Positions 36,653 to 44,903 of a stretch of 64,000 nucleotides of DNA are shown piece by piece. The stretch covers positions 1,433,501 to 1,497,500 of the forward strand of contig CP119315.1 in NCBI GenBank assembly GCA_029202845.1. Reading direction: 5' to 3'. The translations under genes and the position numbers were made by a program. The DNA is from Candidatus Sphingomonas colombiensis. GTDB taxonomy: Bacteria > Pseudomonadota > Alphaproteobacteria > Sphingomonadales > Sphingomonadaceae. The notes beneath the pieces were generated by a model that was given only the letters and a program-made list of their open reading frames with translations, was not told the DNA's origin and ran no database searches. Each line of letters begins with the position of its first letter. Position 1 is the stretch's first letter.

Positions 36653-38050
36653 CTACCCCGCGTAAGCCTTGACCAGATCGAACAGATAATCGCGACCCTG
36701 ATAGAGCGCCGAGGCGCGAATCCGTTCGTCCAGCCCGTGGATGCCGTTCAGATCGGGCTCGAGGACAATACCCGGTGCGCCATAGATTGGCATGCCGATC
36801 TTGCCGAAGAACACCGCGTCGGTCGCGCCGGTGGACATCATCGGCAACATCGGCGTGCCGGGGAAATATTTCGCTGCGATCGTCTTCATGGGGCCGACGA
36901 TTTTCGGATCGAGCGCCGGGGGCACAGCGACCGGGCGGACCGGCTGGTTGGCGGTGACGGTCACCTTGGGCCCGGCCAGTTCCTTCAGCTTGGCGAGCGT
37001 GGCGTCGACCGTTTCGCCCGGAAAAATGCGGCAATTGACGTTGGCGGTGGCACGCTGCGGCAGCGCATTCTCGGCGTGCCCGGCGTTGACCAGCGTCGCG
37101 ACGCAGGTGGTGCGCAAGGTGGAATGCAGCACCTTGTCCCGGCTGACGATTGCATCGGCCTGCTTGTCCTGCGGATTGGCGAGCAGGCGGGAGATCGCGT
37201 CCGCCACCGGCGCGGGCACCGCTTGTTTTGTAGCGGCGAAGAAGGCGCGGGTCGTATCGGTGAACCTCACCGGAAATTCATAGCCTTGCACCGCTCGCAG
37301 CGCATCATCGAGTTCGTAGATCGCGTTATCTGGCGTCGGCGCGGAGCTGTGGCCGCCGGGGTTGGTGGCCGCGAAGGTAAAGTTCTGCGCCGCTTTCTCG
37401 CCGACCTGCACCGCGAGTAGCTCGGGCTTGCCATTGGCGTCGAAGCGGCCGCCGCCGCCCTCGTTCAGCCCGAATTCGCCGCTCACCAGATCGGGGCGAT
37501 TGTCCGCCAGCCATTGCGCGCCGTTAAAGGCATAAGTGGTTTCCTCGCCGCAGGTCAGCGCCATCTTGATCGTGCGCTTCGGGCGAAAACCCTGTTCCTT
37601 GAAGCGGATCATCGAGTCCGCCCACACGGATGACATCGCTTTGTCGTCGACCGTGCCGCGCGCGTAGTAAAAGCCGTTTTCTTCGACGAGCTTGAACGGA
37701 TCGCGCTTCCAGTCCTCGCGCTTGGCGGCAACGACGTCGATATGGCCGAGCAGCAACATCGGCTTGGCCTTCGCATCTGATCCCTTGAGGATCGCGACCA
37801 CGCCGCCATCTTCGGGATGTTCGGGAACCGAGAACAAGGTGATATCGGAATCGCTGTAACCGGCGGCCTTCAAGCGCGTCGCGATCTGGCTCGCCGCCTT
37901 GGTGCAGCTTCCGACGCCCACGACCGTGTTGGTTTCGACCAGTTCTTTGTAGAGCGAGAAGAATGCCTTCTGGTCGGGGCGATCCTGCGCTTCAGCTATA
38001 GCTGGGGCAAAACCCAGCGCCGCGATTCCAGCCAACAGCACAGCCCGCAT
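36653..38050 (-). CDS. M20/M25/M40 family metallopeptidase (secreted)
   Basis: A 465-residue dizinc carboxypeptidase or aminoacylase-like enzyme with an N-terminal signal peptide (RAVLLAGIAALGFAPAIAEAQ). Metal ligands are visible in LLLGHIDVVAA, GRGTVDDK-like ARGTVDDKAM, CGEETTYAF and near the C-terminus GIHGLDERI; a lid domain of about 100 residues sits between. The ATG used has GGAGAG just upstream; a TTG five codons earlier is less likely. The substrate is unknown. It lies within the otherwise repair-related pdeM-helicase stretch. Confidence 0.9.
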   Translation of the reverse strand: MRAVLLAGIAALGFAPAIAEAQDRPDQKAFFSLYKELVETNTVVGVGSCTKAASQIATRLKAAGYSDSDITLFSVPEHPEDGGVVAILKGSDAKAKPMLLLGHIDVVAAKREDWKRDPFKLVEENGFYYARGTVDDKAMSSVWADSMIRFKEQGFRPKRTIKMALTCGEETTYAFNGAQWLADNRPDLVSGEFGLNEGGGGRFDANGKPELLAVQVGEKAAQNFTFAATNPGGHSSAPTPDNAIYELDDALRAVQGYEFPVRFTDTTRAFFAATKQAVPAPVADAISRLLANPQDKQADAIVSRDKVLHSTLRTTCVATLVNAGHAENALPQRATANVNCRIFPGETVDATLAKLKELAGPKVTVTANQPVRPVAVPPALDPKIVGPMKTIAAKYFPGTPMLPMMSTGATDAVFFGKIGMPIYGAPGIVLEPDLNGIHGLDERIRASALYQGRDYLFDLVKAYAG

Positions 38051-38112
38051 CCACTCTCTCCACAATGATCAAGTACCGATCGTTGCAGCGAAAGTTGCGT
38101 CGCGCAACTGTT

Positions 38113-39051
38113 TCAGGTCGGCTGCGCGTTGCGCGGCATGATGAAACGAACTTCGCGGTTTGCGAAATCGATATCAATCCGCCGGAACAGCTTGAGTGCG
38201 TCCATTCCCAGCATCAGCGCCGGGCGCCTATCCAGCCCGAACGCCTTGAACGGCGGCGCGTCATTCTCGGCATAAGCGATCGGCATGTCGTTGATCGTCA
38301 TGGAGCCGAGCTTGATCGTGTTGAGCGCGGTATAGTTCACCGTCACCGTCTCACCCGTCACCCCGGTCAGCGTAATCGGAACCCCCTGCTTCCCATGGCG
38401 CATGACGGCGCGTTGCAGAGCCCGGTTACCCATCGTCACCGCCGATCCGGTATCGATGATCACGCGCACCCGCTCGCGGCCGACATAAGCCTCCGTCACG
38501 ACGAGTTGCCCGAGCAGATTACGTGCCCTGACGACGATCTCATTGGGATCGTGCGATTCGAAAGAGGAGCGTCGCCGCGTGGGCGAGACGATCATGGATT
38601 GTTTGTCGAAATCGATCGCGAGCGTGTGACCTTGCAGCGAATCGATTCCAAGCATGCCGGGGGCGCCAAGGAAGCGCCCTTCCAGCGCGGGGGCCTCGAT
38701 CCGTTCACCGCCCAGCGCGCCGACGGTGATCGAAGGGATGACGACCGTGGAAACCTCGCTCACCCCGGTCATCGCGGTGACGCGCACGCTAGGCCCGGCC
38801 GTCAGCCGCAAGACACCCGCCAGTTCGCGACTGACCACGGTGCGCTGCGCGCCGGTATCAATGATGAAGCGATACGGGCCGGCGCCGGCGATATGGACGG
38901 GAACGGTCATGCGTTCCCCGTTCGCGCCGAAGCTGAGCAGATCGCCCAGCGGCGGAATCGCATCCGTCGGGGGCGTGGCGGGCGCCGGTTGCTGCACCGG
39001 CGATTGCGCCGCGAGGAGCAGCAAGAGCGGCATGGCGAACATGCGTTTCAT
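38113..39051 (-). CDS. Secreted double retropepsin-like aspartic protease
   Basis: A 312-residue protein with a signal peptide (MKRMFAMPLLLLLAAQS) and two retropepsin-like halves. The first carries RFIIDTGAQRTVV (around residue 65) and the second RVIIDTGSAVTMG (around residue 205). Each DTG is an active-site half, with hydrophobic LGID/LGMD segments after it. A typical bacterial retropepsin dimerises; here both halves are in one chain, so a pepsin-like pseudo-dimer is plausible. The start at MKRMF fits the signal. It sits 42 bases after the helicase gene on the same strand. Confidence 0.85.
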   Translation of the reverse strand: MKRMFAMPLLLLLAAQSPVQQPAPATPPTDAIPPLGDLLSFGANGERMTVPVHIAGAGPYRFIIDTGAQRTVVSRELAGVLRLTAGPSVRVTAMTGVSEVSTVVIPSITVGALGGERIEAPALEGRFLGAPGMLGIDSLQGHTLAIDFDKQSMIVSPTRRRSSFESHDPNEIVVRARNLLGQLVVTEAYVGRERVRVIIDTGSAVTMGNRALQRAVMRHGKQGVPITLTGVTGETVTVNYTALNTIKLGSMTINDMPIAYAENDAPPFKAFGLDRRPALMLGMDALKLFRRIDIDFANREVRFIMPRNAQPT

Positions 39052-39093
39052 GAAGCGAAGGGTGCGCCCGATTCGGGCCTTTCGCAAGCGAAA

Positions 39094-41511
39094 TCAATCC
39101 ATCCGCATCGCATCCCGCGCGAGCGATTCCGCCTCCAGCAACAGCGCGTCGTCGGCGTGCCCGGTCGTCACCCGTTCGCGCCCAATCAGCACCAATACCG
39201 GGACCGCGAGCGGGGAAACGTGGGGCAGATCGACGTGGAGCATCGTATCCGCCGCGCGATCGAGCAGCGCGCCAAGCCGCCCCACATCGGTCATCCGCGC
39301 GCGCGCGTCGGCCCAGGCGGCCTCCAGCAACACGTGCCCCGGCTCGTAGCGGCGGAGCACATCGTAGATCAGATCGGTGGAAAAAGTGACCTGTTTCCCG
39401 GTCTTTCGCTTGCCGGGATGCTGGCGCTCGACCAGGCCGCCGATCACCGCGACCTCCCGAAAGGCGCGTTTCAGCAGGTGCGATTGCTGCACCCATTCGA
39501 CAAATTCGGTTTCGAGGATATCGGGTGAGAACAGCGCCGCCGGATCGGTGACCGGATCGAGCGAATAGCAGGCGAGCGCATAGTCGGAAGCCACGAATCC
39601 CAATGGCTTGAGCCCCGCGCTCTCCATCCGCCGCGTCACCAGCATGCCGAGCGACTGATGCGCGTTCCACCCCTCGAAACTATAGGCGACCATGTAATGC
39701 CGCCCCTCATGCGGGAAGGTTTCGACGAGGAGCTGGTCGGGGCGGGGGAGCGCCGAGCGGCGATCCTGAATTTCCAACCACGCGCGAACATCATCAGGGA
39801 AACGGTGCCACTCATCGCGCGTCGCGAGGAAGCCACGGACCCTTTCAGCGAGATGTGTGGACAATGGCATACGACTGCCGCCGTACGTCGGGATGCGCGC
39901 CGGCCGCGCGGTGGCGCGCACGACGAGATCCTCCGCCTCGATCTTTTCGACCTCAAGGCTCATGCCCGCGAAGAAGAAGGTATCCCCCGGCGAGAGCGTC
40001 GCGGCGAAGCCTTCCTCCACCCGCCCGAGCGCGCGGCCGTTCCTGAACCGCACGCGCAGCATCGTCGCCTCGACGATGATCCCGGCGTTGAGGCGATGCT
40101 GCGCGACGAACTTCGGATGGCTCACCCGCCAGCGGCCGTCCGTGTCCTTCACCAGCCGGCGGAAACGATCATAGGCGCGCAGCGCATAGCCGCCGTCGCT
40201 GATGAACGCGATCACCCGCGCGAACGTTTCCGCGTCGAGCGCCGAATAGGGCAGCGCCGAGCGCACCTCGTCGAGTAAACCCGCCTCGTCGAACGACGCC
40301 GCGCAGGCGCAGGCCATGATATGCTGCGCCAGCACGTCGAGCCCGCCGGGGCGGAACGGCTCGCCATCCAGTTCGCCCGCCTCCACCGCGTCGATCGCCG
40401 CGCGCGCCTCGAGATATTCGAAGCGATTGCCCGGGACGATGATCGCCTCCGATGGCTCGTCGAGCCGGTGGTTGCTGCGCCCGATCCGCTGGAGGAGCCG
40501 CGACGAGCCCTTGGGCGCGCCCATCTGGATCACGCAATCGACATCGCCCCAATCGACCCCGAGATCGAGGCTGGCGGTGGCGACGAGCGCGCGCAGCCGC
40601 CCCGCGGCCATAGCGCCCTCCACCTTGGCGCGCGCCTCTTTCTCCAGGCTGCCGTGGTGGATGCCGATCGGCAGCTGGAGCGCATTTTCCTTCCACAGAT
40701 CCTGAAAGATCAGCTCGGCGAGGCTGCGCGTGTTGCAGAAGACGATCGTCGTCTTGTGCGTCTCGATCTCGGCCATCACCTGCCGCGCGGCATAGCGACC
40801 GGAATGCCCCGCCCAGGGCACCTTATCCTCCGGCAGCAGGATCGCGATATCGGGATCGACGCCGGGATCGCCCTTCACCAATGCCACCGCGTCGATATCG
40901 CCATCGGGGGCGAGCCACGCGCGATAATCGTCGGGATCGGCCACCGTGGCGGACAGCGCGACACGGCGGCAGCCCGGCGCGATGCGCTGCAACCGCGCCA
41001 TCGACAGCGCGAGCAGATCGCCGCGCTTGCCGCTGGCGAAGGCGTGCACCTCGTCGATCACGATCGTCTTCAGATCCGCGAACATCAGGAAGCTGTCGGG
41101 ATAGGAGAGCAGCAGCGAGAGCGATTCGGGCGTGGTCAGCAGAATCTGCGGCGGGTTCACGCGCTGCCGCGCCTTGCGCTCCGACGACGTATCCCCGGTG
41201 CGCGTCTCGACGCGGATATCCAGCCCCATGTCCTCGATTGGCGTCATGAGGTTGCGCTGGATATCGACCGCCAGCGCCTTCAGCGGGGAGACGTAAAGGG
41301 TGTGCAGCCCCTCCGCCGGCTGCTCGATCAGTTCGGCCAGCGTCGGCAGGAATCCCGCGAGCGTCTTCCCCGCGCCGGTCGCCGCGACGAGCAGCGCATG
41401 GCGCCCCGCACGCGCCTCCGCCAGCATCGCGCGCTGATGACGACGCGGCTGCCAGCCACGGCTGGCGAACCATGCGGCGAGCGGGGCGGGGAGGGCGGGG
41501 GAAGCGACCAC
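39094..41511 (-). CDS. Ligase-associated DNA damage response DEXH-box helicase
   Basis: An 805-residue superfamily II helicase of the Lhr-core type. Walker A is VAATGAGKTLAG at about residues 40-50, followed by the DEVH box in TIVIDEVHAFASG and motif III VALSATVADPDD. Motif VI is in QRIGRSNHRLDEPSEAI, and a winged-helix plus C-terminal Lhr-specific domain completes it. In most genomes it forms a cluster with PdeM, an exonuclease and an ATP-dependent ligase; here only PdeM is in the window, 2.6 kb away. It is probably 3'-5' and acts on branched or RNA-DNA substrates. Confidence 0.93.
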   Translation of the reverse strand: MVASPALPAPLAAWFASRGWQPRRHQRAMLAEARAGRHALLVAATGAGKTLAGFLPTLAELIEQPAEGLHTLYVSPLKALAVDIQRNLMTPIEDMGLDIRVETRTGDTSSERKARQRVNPPQILLTTPESLSLLLSYPDSFLMFADLKTIVIDEVHAFASGKRGDLLALSMARLQRIAPGCRRVALSATVADPDDYRAWLAPDGDIDAVALVKGDPGVDPDIAILLPEDKVPWAGHSGRYAARQVMAEIETHKTTIVFCNTRSLAELIFQDLWKENALQLPIGIHHGSLEKEARAKVEGAMAAGRLRALVATASLDLGVDWGDVDCVIQMGAPKGSSRLLQRIGRSNHRLDEPSEAIIVPGNRFEYLEARAAIDAVEAGELDGEPFRPGGLDVLAQHIMACACAASFDEAGLLDEVRSALPYSALDAETFARVIAFISDGGYALRAYDRFRRLVKDTDGRWRVSHPKFVAQHRLNAGIIVEATMLRVRFRNGRALGRVEEGFAATLSPGDTFFFAGMSLEVEKIEAEDLVVRATARPARIPTYGGSRMPLSTHLAERVRGFLATRDEWHRFPDDVRAWLEIQDRRSALPRPDQLLVETFPHEGRHYMVAYSFEGWNAHQSLGMLVTRRMESAGLKPLGFVASDYALACYSLDPVTDPAALFSPDILETEFVEWVQQSHLLKRAFREVAVIGGLVERQHPGKRKTGKQVTFSTDLIYDVLRRYEPGHVLLEAAWADARARMTDVGRLGALLDRAADTMLHVDLPHVSPLAVPVLVLIGRERVTTGHADDALLLEAESLARDAMRMD

Positions 41512-41769
41512 GAAGGCGCAATATGGGGCCGGTGCGGCGGGTTACGCCAGAGGAGACATGCGGTGGAGGAGGGGATCGGGCCGCCGCCACCCCAGCGCGA
41601 GGGGCGGGGGAGACGCCGGAATGCGAGCCTTCGCGATCGCGACCCTATGCCGCCCCTCCGGTCGCCCGGTGACGAATGCGCGGGATGCGGGTGAAATCGC
41701 CGACATCTTCGGCACGGGCAACAGAAGGCGATCAGTCTTATTGCCGGCGCTACCGCACCGCCGCGCCCT

Positions 41770-41925
41770 TCAGCTGTCGCTGTTCCGCGATTTCACCCCG
41801 TTGCGCCAGCCTTCCTGCCAGGCGACCATGAAGCCGCCCTTTTTATAGGGGCATACGGATTCAGGCCTGCCGCGCTTGCCGGCGGCAAAACCGTCACTCC
41901 ATGCTTTTTCCTGCGGGTTCGCCAC
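41770..41925 (-). CDS. Ribosome-modulation-factor-like microprotein (Rmf/CrpP family)
   Basis: A 51-residue protein with an RMF-like pattern: AWSDGFAAGKRG, then SVCPY, then AWQEGWRNGV. RMF (about 55 residues) inactivates ribosomes in stationary phase as 100S dimers, and its sequence has the same RGYQAG...CPY...WLGGWR layout. The start is GTG, with a GGAG ribosome-binding site eight bases upstream, and the stop is TGA. Whether it dimerises ribosomes or acts like the CrpP relative is unknown. It lies alone between the helicase and an AraC regulator. Confidence 0.75.
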   Translation of the reverse strand: MANPQEKAWSDGFAAGKRGRPESVCPYKKGGFMVAWQEGWRNGVKSRNSDS

Positions 41926-42024
41926 GTGTGATCTCCATGCTTTGCGGGCAGCGTATAGTGAGGTCCGCGCGCAATGCCATCCGATCGGGGGGGCAACGCG
42001 CCCGTTGCGGACGAGCGCGCTTCG

Positions 42025-42945
42025 CTATTCGGCCGCGCGCGATGCCGCCGGTGCTATCCATGGCAGCGCGTGGCCGGCGGCCTGCTCCGCGATCTTGCGT
42101 TGTTCGCGCACCTCCAGTCCCGGCGTGAACAGCAACGTGGGCGTATCCCGAAAGCGCTTGGGCGGCATATCGAGGAACAGGCGGAACTCGCGGTTGAGAT
42201 GCGAAGCGTCGTAGAAGCGCAGCAACGCCTGTTCGCCATCCTCCGTGGGGGAAAAGCCACGCAGCATCGCCGCCATGTCGAGGAAGCGGCCGCGCCGCAG
42301 GACCGTCTTGGGCGGGTGGCCGAAATGGGCGCGGACGTGGCGATCCAGCCGGCGCGGGATCATCCCCAGCTCGCGCGCGATATCGGCAACCGGGCGGGAG
42401 GGATCGAGCCGGCTGATCGCCTCGAACCGTTCAAGCGCGGGGTCGATCTTCACCGCGCGCTCGTTGACGCGATCGCGCACCACCTGTTCGAGCCGGTCGA
42501 ACGTCCGATCGGTCTGATAAATGTCCTCGCACGCCCAGCGCAGCGCTTCGCCCCATGCGCCGTCGATCGGATCGAGCCGATCCGCGATGCGGTGCGCCGG
42601 CAGATCGGAAAAGGCGAACCACGCCGCCGGCCGCAGGGCAAAGCCGGCCGCGATGATCGGCCCGGCGCAGCGCACCGGAAAGCGCTTGCGCTGCGCCCCG
42701 AAGATCATCGGGCCTTCATATGCGACCCAGCGGCCGCCGACCTGGGTTTCCCACTGCCCGATGACCGGCACGCGGATATAAGCGGTTTCGTGAAGCAGGA
42801 AGCTTTCGAGTATCGAATCGTCGGGCCGTTCGATGATCAGCAGGAAAAACCGGGCGACGAAAGGGGCGAGATCGGGCGGCGGGGTCCGGCTGAGCGACAG
42901 CGGATGCCCGTCATGCGAGGTGCCGGTGCGCGGGTTCAGGCCCAT
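42025..42945 (-). CDS. AraC-type transcriptional regulator
   Basis: A regulator of about 306 residues with a C-terminal pair of helix-turn-helix units: RPVADIARELGMIPRRLDRHVRAHFGHPPKTVLRR and the DASHLNREFRLFLDMPPKRFR segment. The N-terminal part (about residues 1-180) has AraC ligand-like strands (ILESFLLHETAYIRVPVIGQ, GPMIFGAQRKRFPVRCAGPII) without an obvious cofactor site. I use the ATG at MGLNPRTG; an earlier start is possible. No target gene is suggested by the neighbours. Confidence 0.82.
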   Translation of the reverse strand: MGLNPRTGTSHDGHPLSLSRTPPPDLAPFVARFFLLIIERPDDSILESFLLHETAYIRVPVIGQWETQVGGRWVAYEGPMIFGAQRKRFPVRCAGPIIAAGFALRPAAWFAFSDLPAHRIADRLDPIDGAWGEALRWACEDIYQTDRTFDRLEQVVRDRVNERAVKIDPALERFEAISRLDPSRPVADIARELGMIPRRLDRHVRAHFGHPPKTVLRRGRFLDMAAMLRGFSPTEDGEQALLRFYDASHLNREFRLFLDMPPKRFRDTPTLLFTPGLEVREQRKIAEQAAGHALPWIAPAASRAAE

Positions 42946-42999
42946 GGCGCTATTTCTATGTGGTTTTTCCGGCCGCCGCAATCGTGCCGTTGCACGCAC

Positions 43000-43566
43000 T
43001 CAATAGGCCGTCTGCCCCACCACATTGCCCGGCGGGGAATAGCGACAGGCGAGGAAGTCATTGGCGTGGTTTGACGCCATGGCGCAGCCGATGCGCTGCG
43101 TTCCGCGCCAGACGATCTGGCTGTAATGCGAGGCATCCTGCCAGCGCCCGGTGTTGCTGAAACCCGGCGTGGTGGTGTTGACGTAGAAACGGCGCTCGCT
43201 GAGCCAATGGCCGAGCATCTCGTCGAAGCGATAGGCCTCGCGGGTGCCGGTCCACAGATTTTCGCCCTGCCGGCCGGGCCCCTGCGGCTGCTCGGCATGG
43301 GCGAAGCGCCCGGTCTGCGCCATTTCGGTGGCATAGACGCGCGCCGCGGTGACGAGATTCTCGTCCCATATCAGCGGGGGCAGGCCGAGCGTGGCGCGTT
43401 CCTCGTTATGACCGCGCAGCATCACCGATTTGAGCAACGCCTGCCCGCGCGGGGCCGGAACGTCGGAAATGCGCGGCTCTACGATACGTGGCGGGCTGTG
43501 ATCGCAGGCGATGAGCGCGAGGGTGAACAACAGCGGGAGCGTGAAGCGGTGGCCTTTGGCTGGCAT
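43000..43566 (-). CDS. CAP-domain (SCP/PR-1-like) lipoprotein
   Basis: A protein of about 188 residues with a lipoprotein signal (FTLPLLFTLALIAC) and a CAP/PR-1 domain: HNEERATLGLPPLIWDENLVTAARVYATEMA, then GENLWTGT, ASHYSQIVWRGTQRIGCAMA and ACRYSPPGNVVGQ. These are the four classical CAP motifs. Its role is unknown; relatives bind lipids or act as proteases. The start is one of several near-consecutive ATGs at the edge of the divergent hemW promoter (22 bases apart). Confidence 0.86.
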   Translation of the reverse strand: MPAKGHRFTLPLLFTLALIACDHSPPRIVEPRISDVPAPRGQALLKSVMLRGHNEERATLGLPPLIWDENLVTAARVYATEMAQTGRFAHAEQPQGPGRQGENLWTGTREAYRFDEMLGHWLSERRFYVNTTTPGFSNTGRWQDASHYSQIVWRGTQRIGCAMASNHANDFLACRYSPPGNVVGQTAY

Positions 43567-43587
43567 CATCGCCATATCGGCGAACAC

Positions 43588-44739
43588 ATGGCCGACGACA
43601 ACTCCCTCGCGCTTTACGTCCACTGGCCGTTCTGCGTCTCCAAATGCCCCTATTGCGATTTCAACAGCCACGTCCGCGCCGAGGTGGATCAGGCGGCGTG
43701 GCGCGCGGCGCTGCTGGCGGACCTCGCGCATGAGGCGGCGGCATTGCCCGGGCGGCGCGTTACCTCGATCTTCTTCGGCGGGGGCACGCCCTCGCTGATG
43801 CCGCCCGAAACGGTGGCGGCGGTGATCGCCGCGGCGGACGCGGCATGGGGGATCGACGCGGATGCGGAGATCACGCTGGAGGCGAATCCATCATCGGTGG
43901 AGGCGGCGCGGTTCGGCGATATCGCGGGCGCCGGGGTGAATCGCGTCTCGCTCGGGTTGCAGGCGCTGGACGATGCGGCGCTCCGCTTTCTCGGCCGGGC
44001 GCATGACGTGGACGAGGGGCTGCGCGCGCTCGATACCGCGCAGCGCGCCTTCGCGCGGGTGAGCTTCGATCTGATCTATGCGCGGCCGGGGCAGGCGCCG
44101 GAGGAATGGGAGCGCGAACTGGCGCGCGCGCTGGCGTTCGGCACCGAGCATCTGTCGCTCTATCAGCTCACGATCGAGCCGGGGACGCGCTTCGCCACCG
44201 AGGCGGCGGCGGGGCGGCTGGCGATCCCCGATGGCGATGCGGCGGCGGACCTGTATGAACTGACCCGCGCGCTGACCTCTGCGGCGGGCCTGCCCCCGTA
44301 TGAGATATCGAATCACGCACGCGCCGGGGCGGAGAGCCGCCACAATCTCGCTTACTGGCGCTATCGCGATTACGCCGGGATCGGGCCGGGCGCGCACGGG
44401 CGACGGCTCGGCGCGGCGACCCAGCGGCGGCGCAAGCCCGAGAACTGGCTCACCGCGATCGCGCGCAACGGCCATGGCATCGAGCAGGAAGAGGCGCTGC
44501 CCCCCGCGATTCAGGCGCAGGAGGCGCTGCTGATGGGGCTGCGGCTGGCGGAGGGGGTGGACCTTGCGCGCATCGCGCGGCTGGGGGATCGGCCGATCGC
44601 GGAACTGGTCGATCTCGCGGCGGTCACGCGGCTGGCGGGGATGGTGGAACGTGATGGCGACCGGCTGGCCGTGCTTCCCGCCGGGATGCTGCTGCTCGAT
44701 GCGATCCTGCCGGCGATCGTGCGCGCGGGAGAGGGCTAA
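43588..44739 (+). CDS. hemW: Radical SAM heme chaperone HemW
   Basis: A 383-residue radical-SAM protein that inserts heme into respiratory enzymes; it is often misannotated as oxygen-independent coproporphyrinogen oxidase. The Cx3Cx2C cluster motif is in CVSKCPYCDFNSH, followed by FFGGGTPSLM. Unlike HemN it lacks an N-terminal extension with an extra cysteine. The start at MADDNSLALYVHWPFC gives the usual length. It is divergent from the CAP lipoprotein and convergent with the LpoA-like gene. Confidence 0.94.
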   Translation: MADDNSLALYVHWPFCVSKCPYCDFNSHVRAEVDQAAWRAALLADLAHEAAALPGRRVTSIFFGGGTPSLMPPETVAAVIAAADAAWGIDADAEITLEANPSSVEAARFGDIAGAGVNRVSLGLQALDDAALRFLGRAHDVDEGLRALDTAQRAFARVSFDLIYARPGQAPEEWERELARALAFGTEHLSLYQLTIEPGTRFATEAAAGRLAIPDGDAAADLYELTRALTSAAGLPPYEISNHARAGAESRHNLAYWRYRDYAGIGPGAHGRRLGAATQRRRKPENWLTAIARNGHGIEQEEALPPAIQAQEALLMGLRLAEGVDLARIARLGDRPIAELVDLAAVTRLAGMVERDGDRLAVLPAGMLLLDAILPAIVRAGEG

Positions 44740-44852
44740 AGCGGATCGACAGGCCGCGCCGTCGTGCCGCAAATGGCGGCTTTCAGGCCGCCGCGATCCG
44801 GGTCACGAAATACCGGCAATTTCTGACCGTCGGGCCGCCCGGCGGCCATCTT

Positions 44853-44895
44853 CTCCCCCATTCGCCCGGCGTATGGCCGAGGACGAATGGGGGAG
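44853..44895. repeat. Long hairpin between hemW and the LpoA-like gene
   Basis: Perfect twelve-base arms CTCCCCCATTCG/CGAATGGGGGAG with a 19-base loop lie between convergent genes, with another short hairpin (GGCGGC/GCCGCC) about 60 bases before. There is no T-tail. It may be a bidirectional transcript end or a REP-like element; no second copy was noticed in this window. Confidence 0.5.
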
Positions 44896-44903
44896 GTAGC
44901 GGC

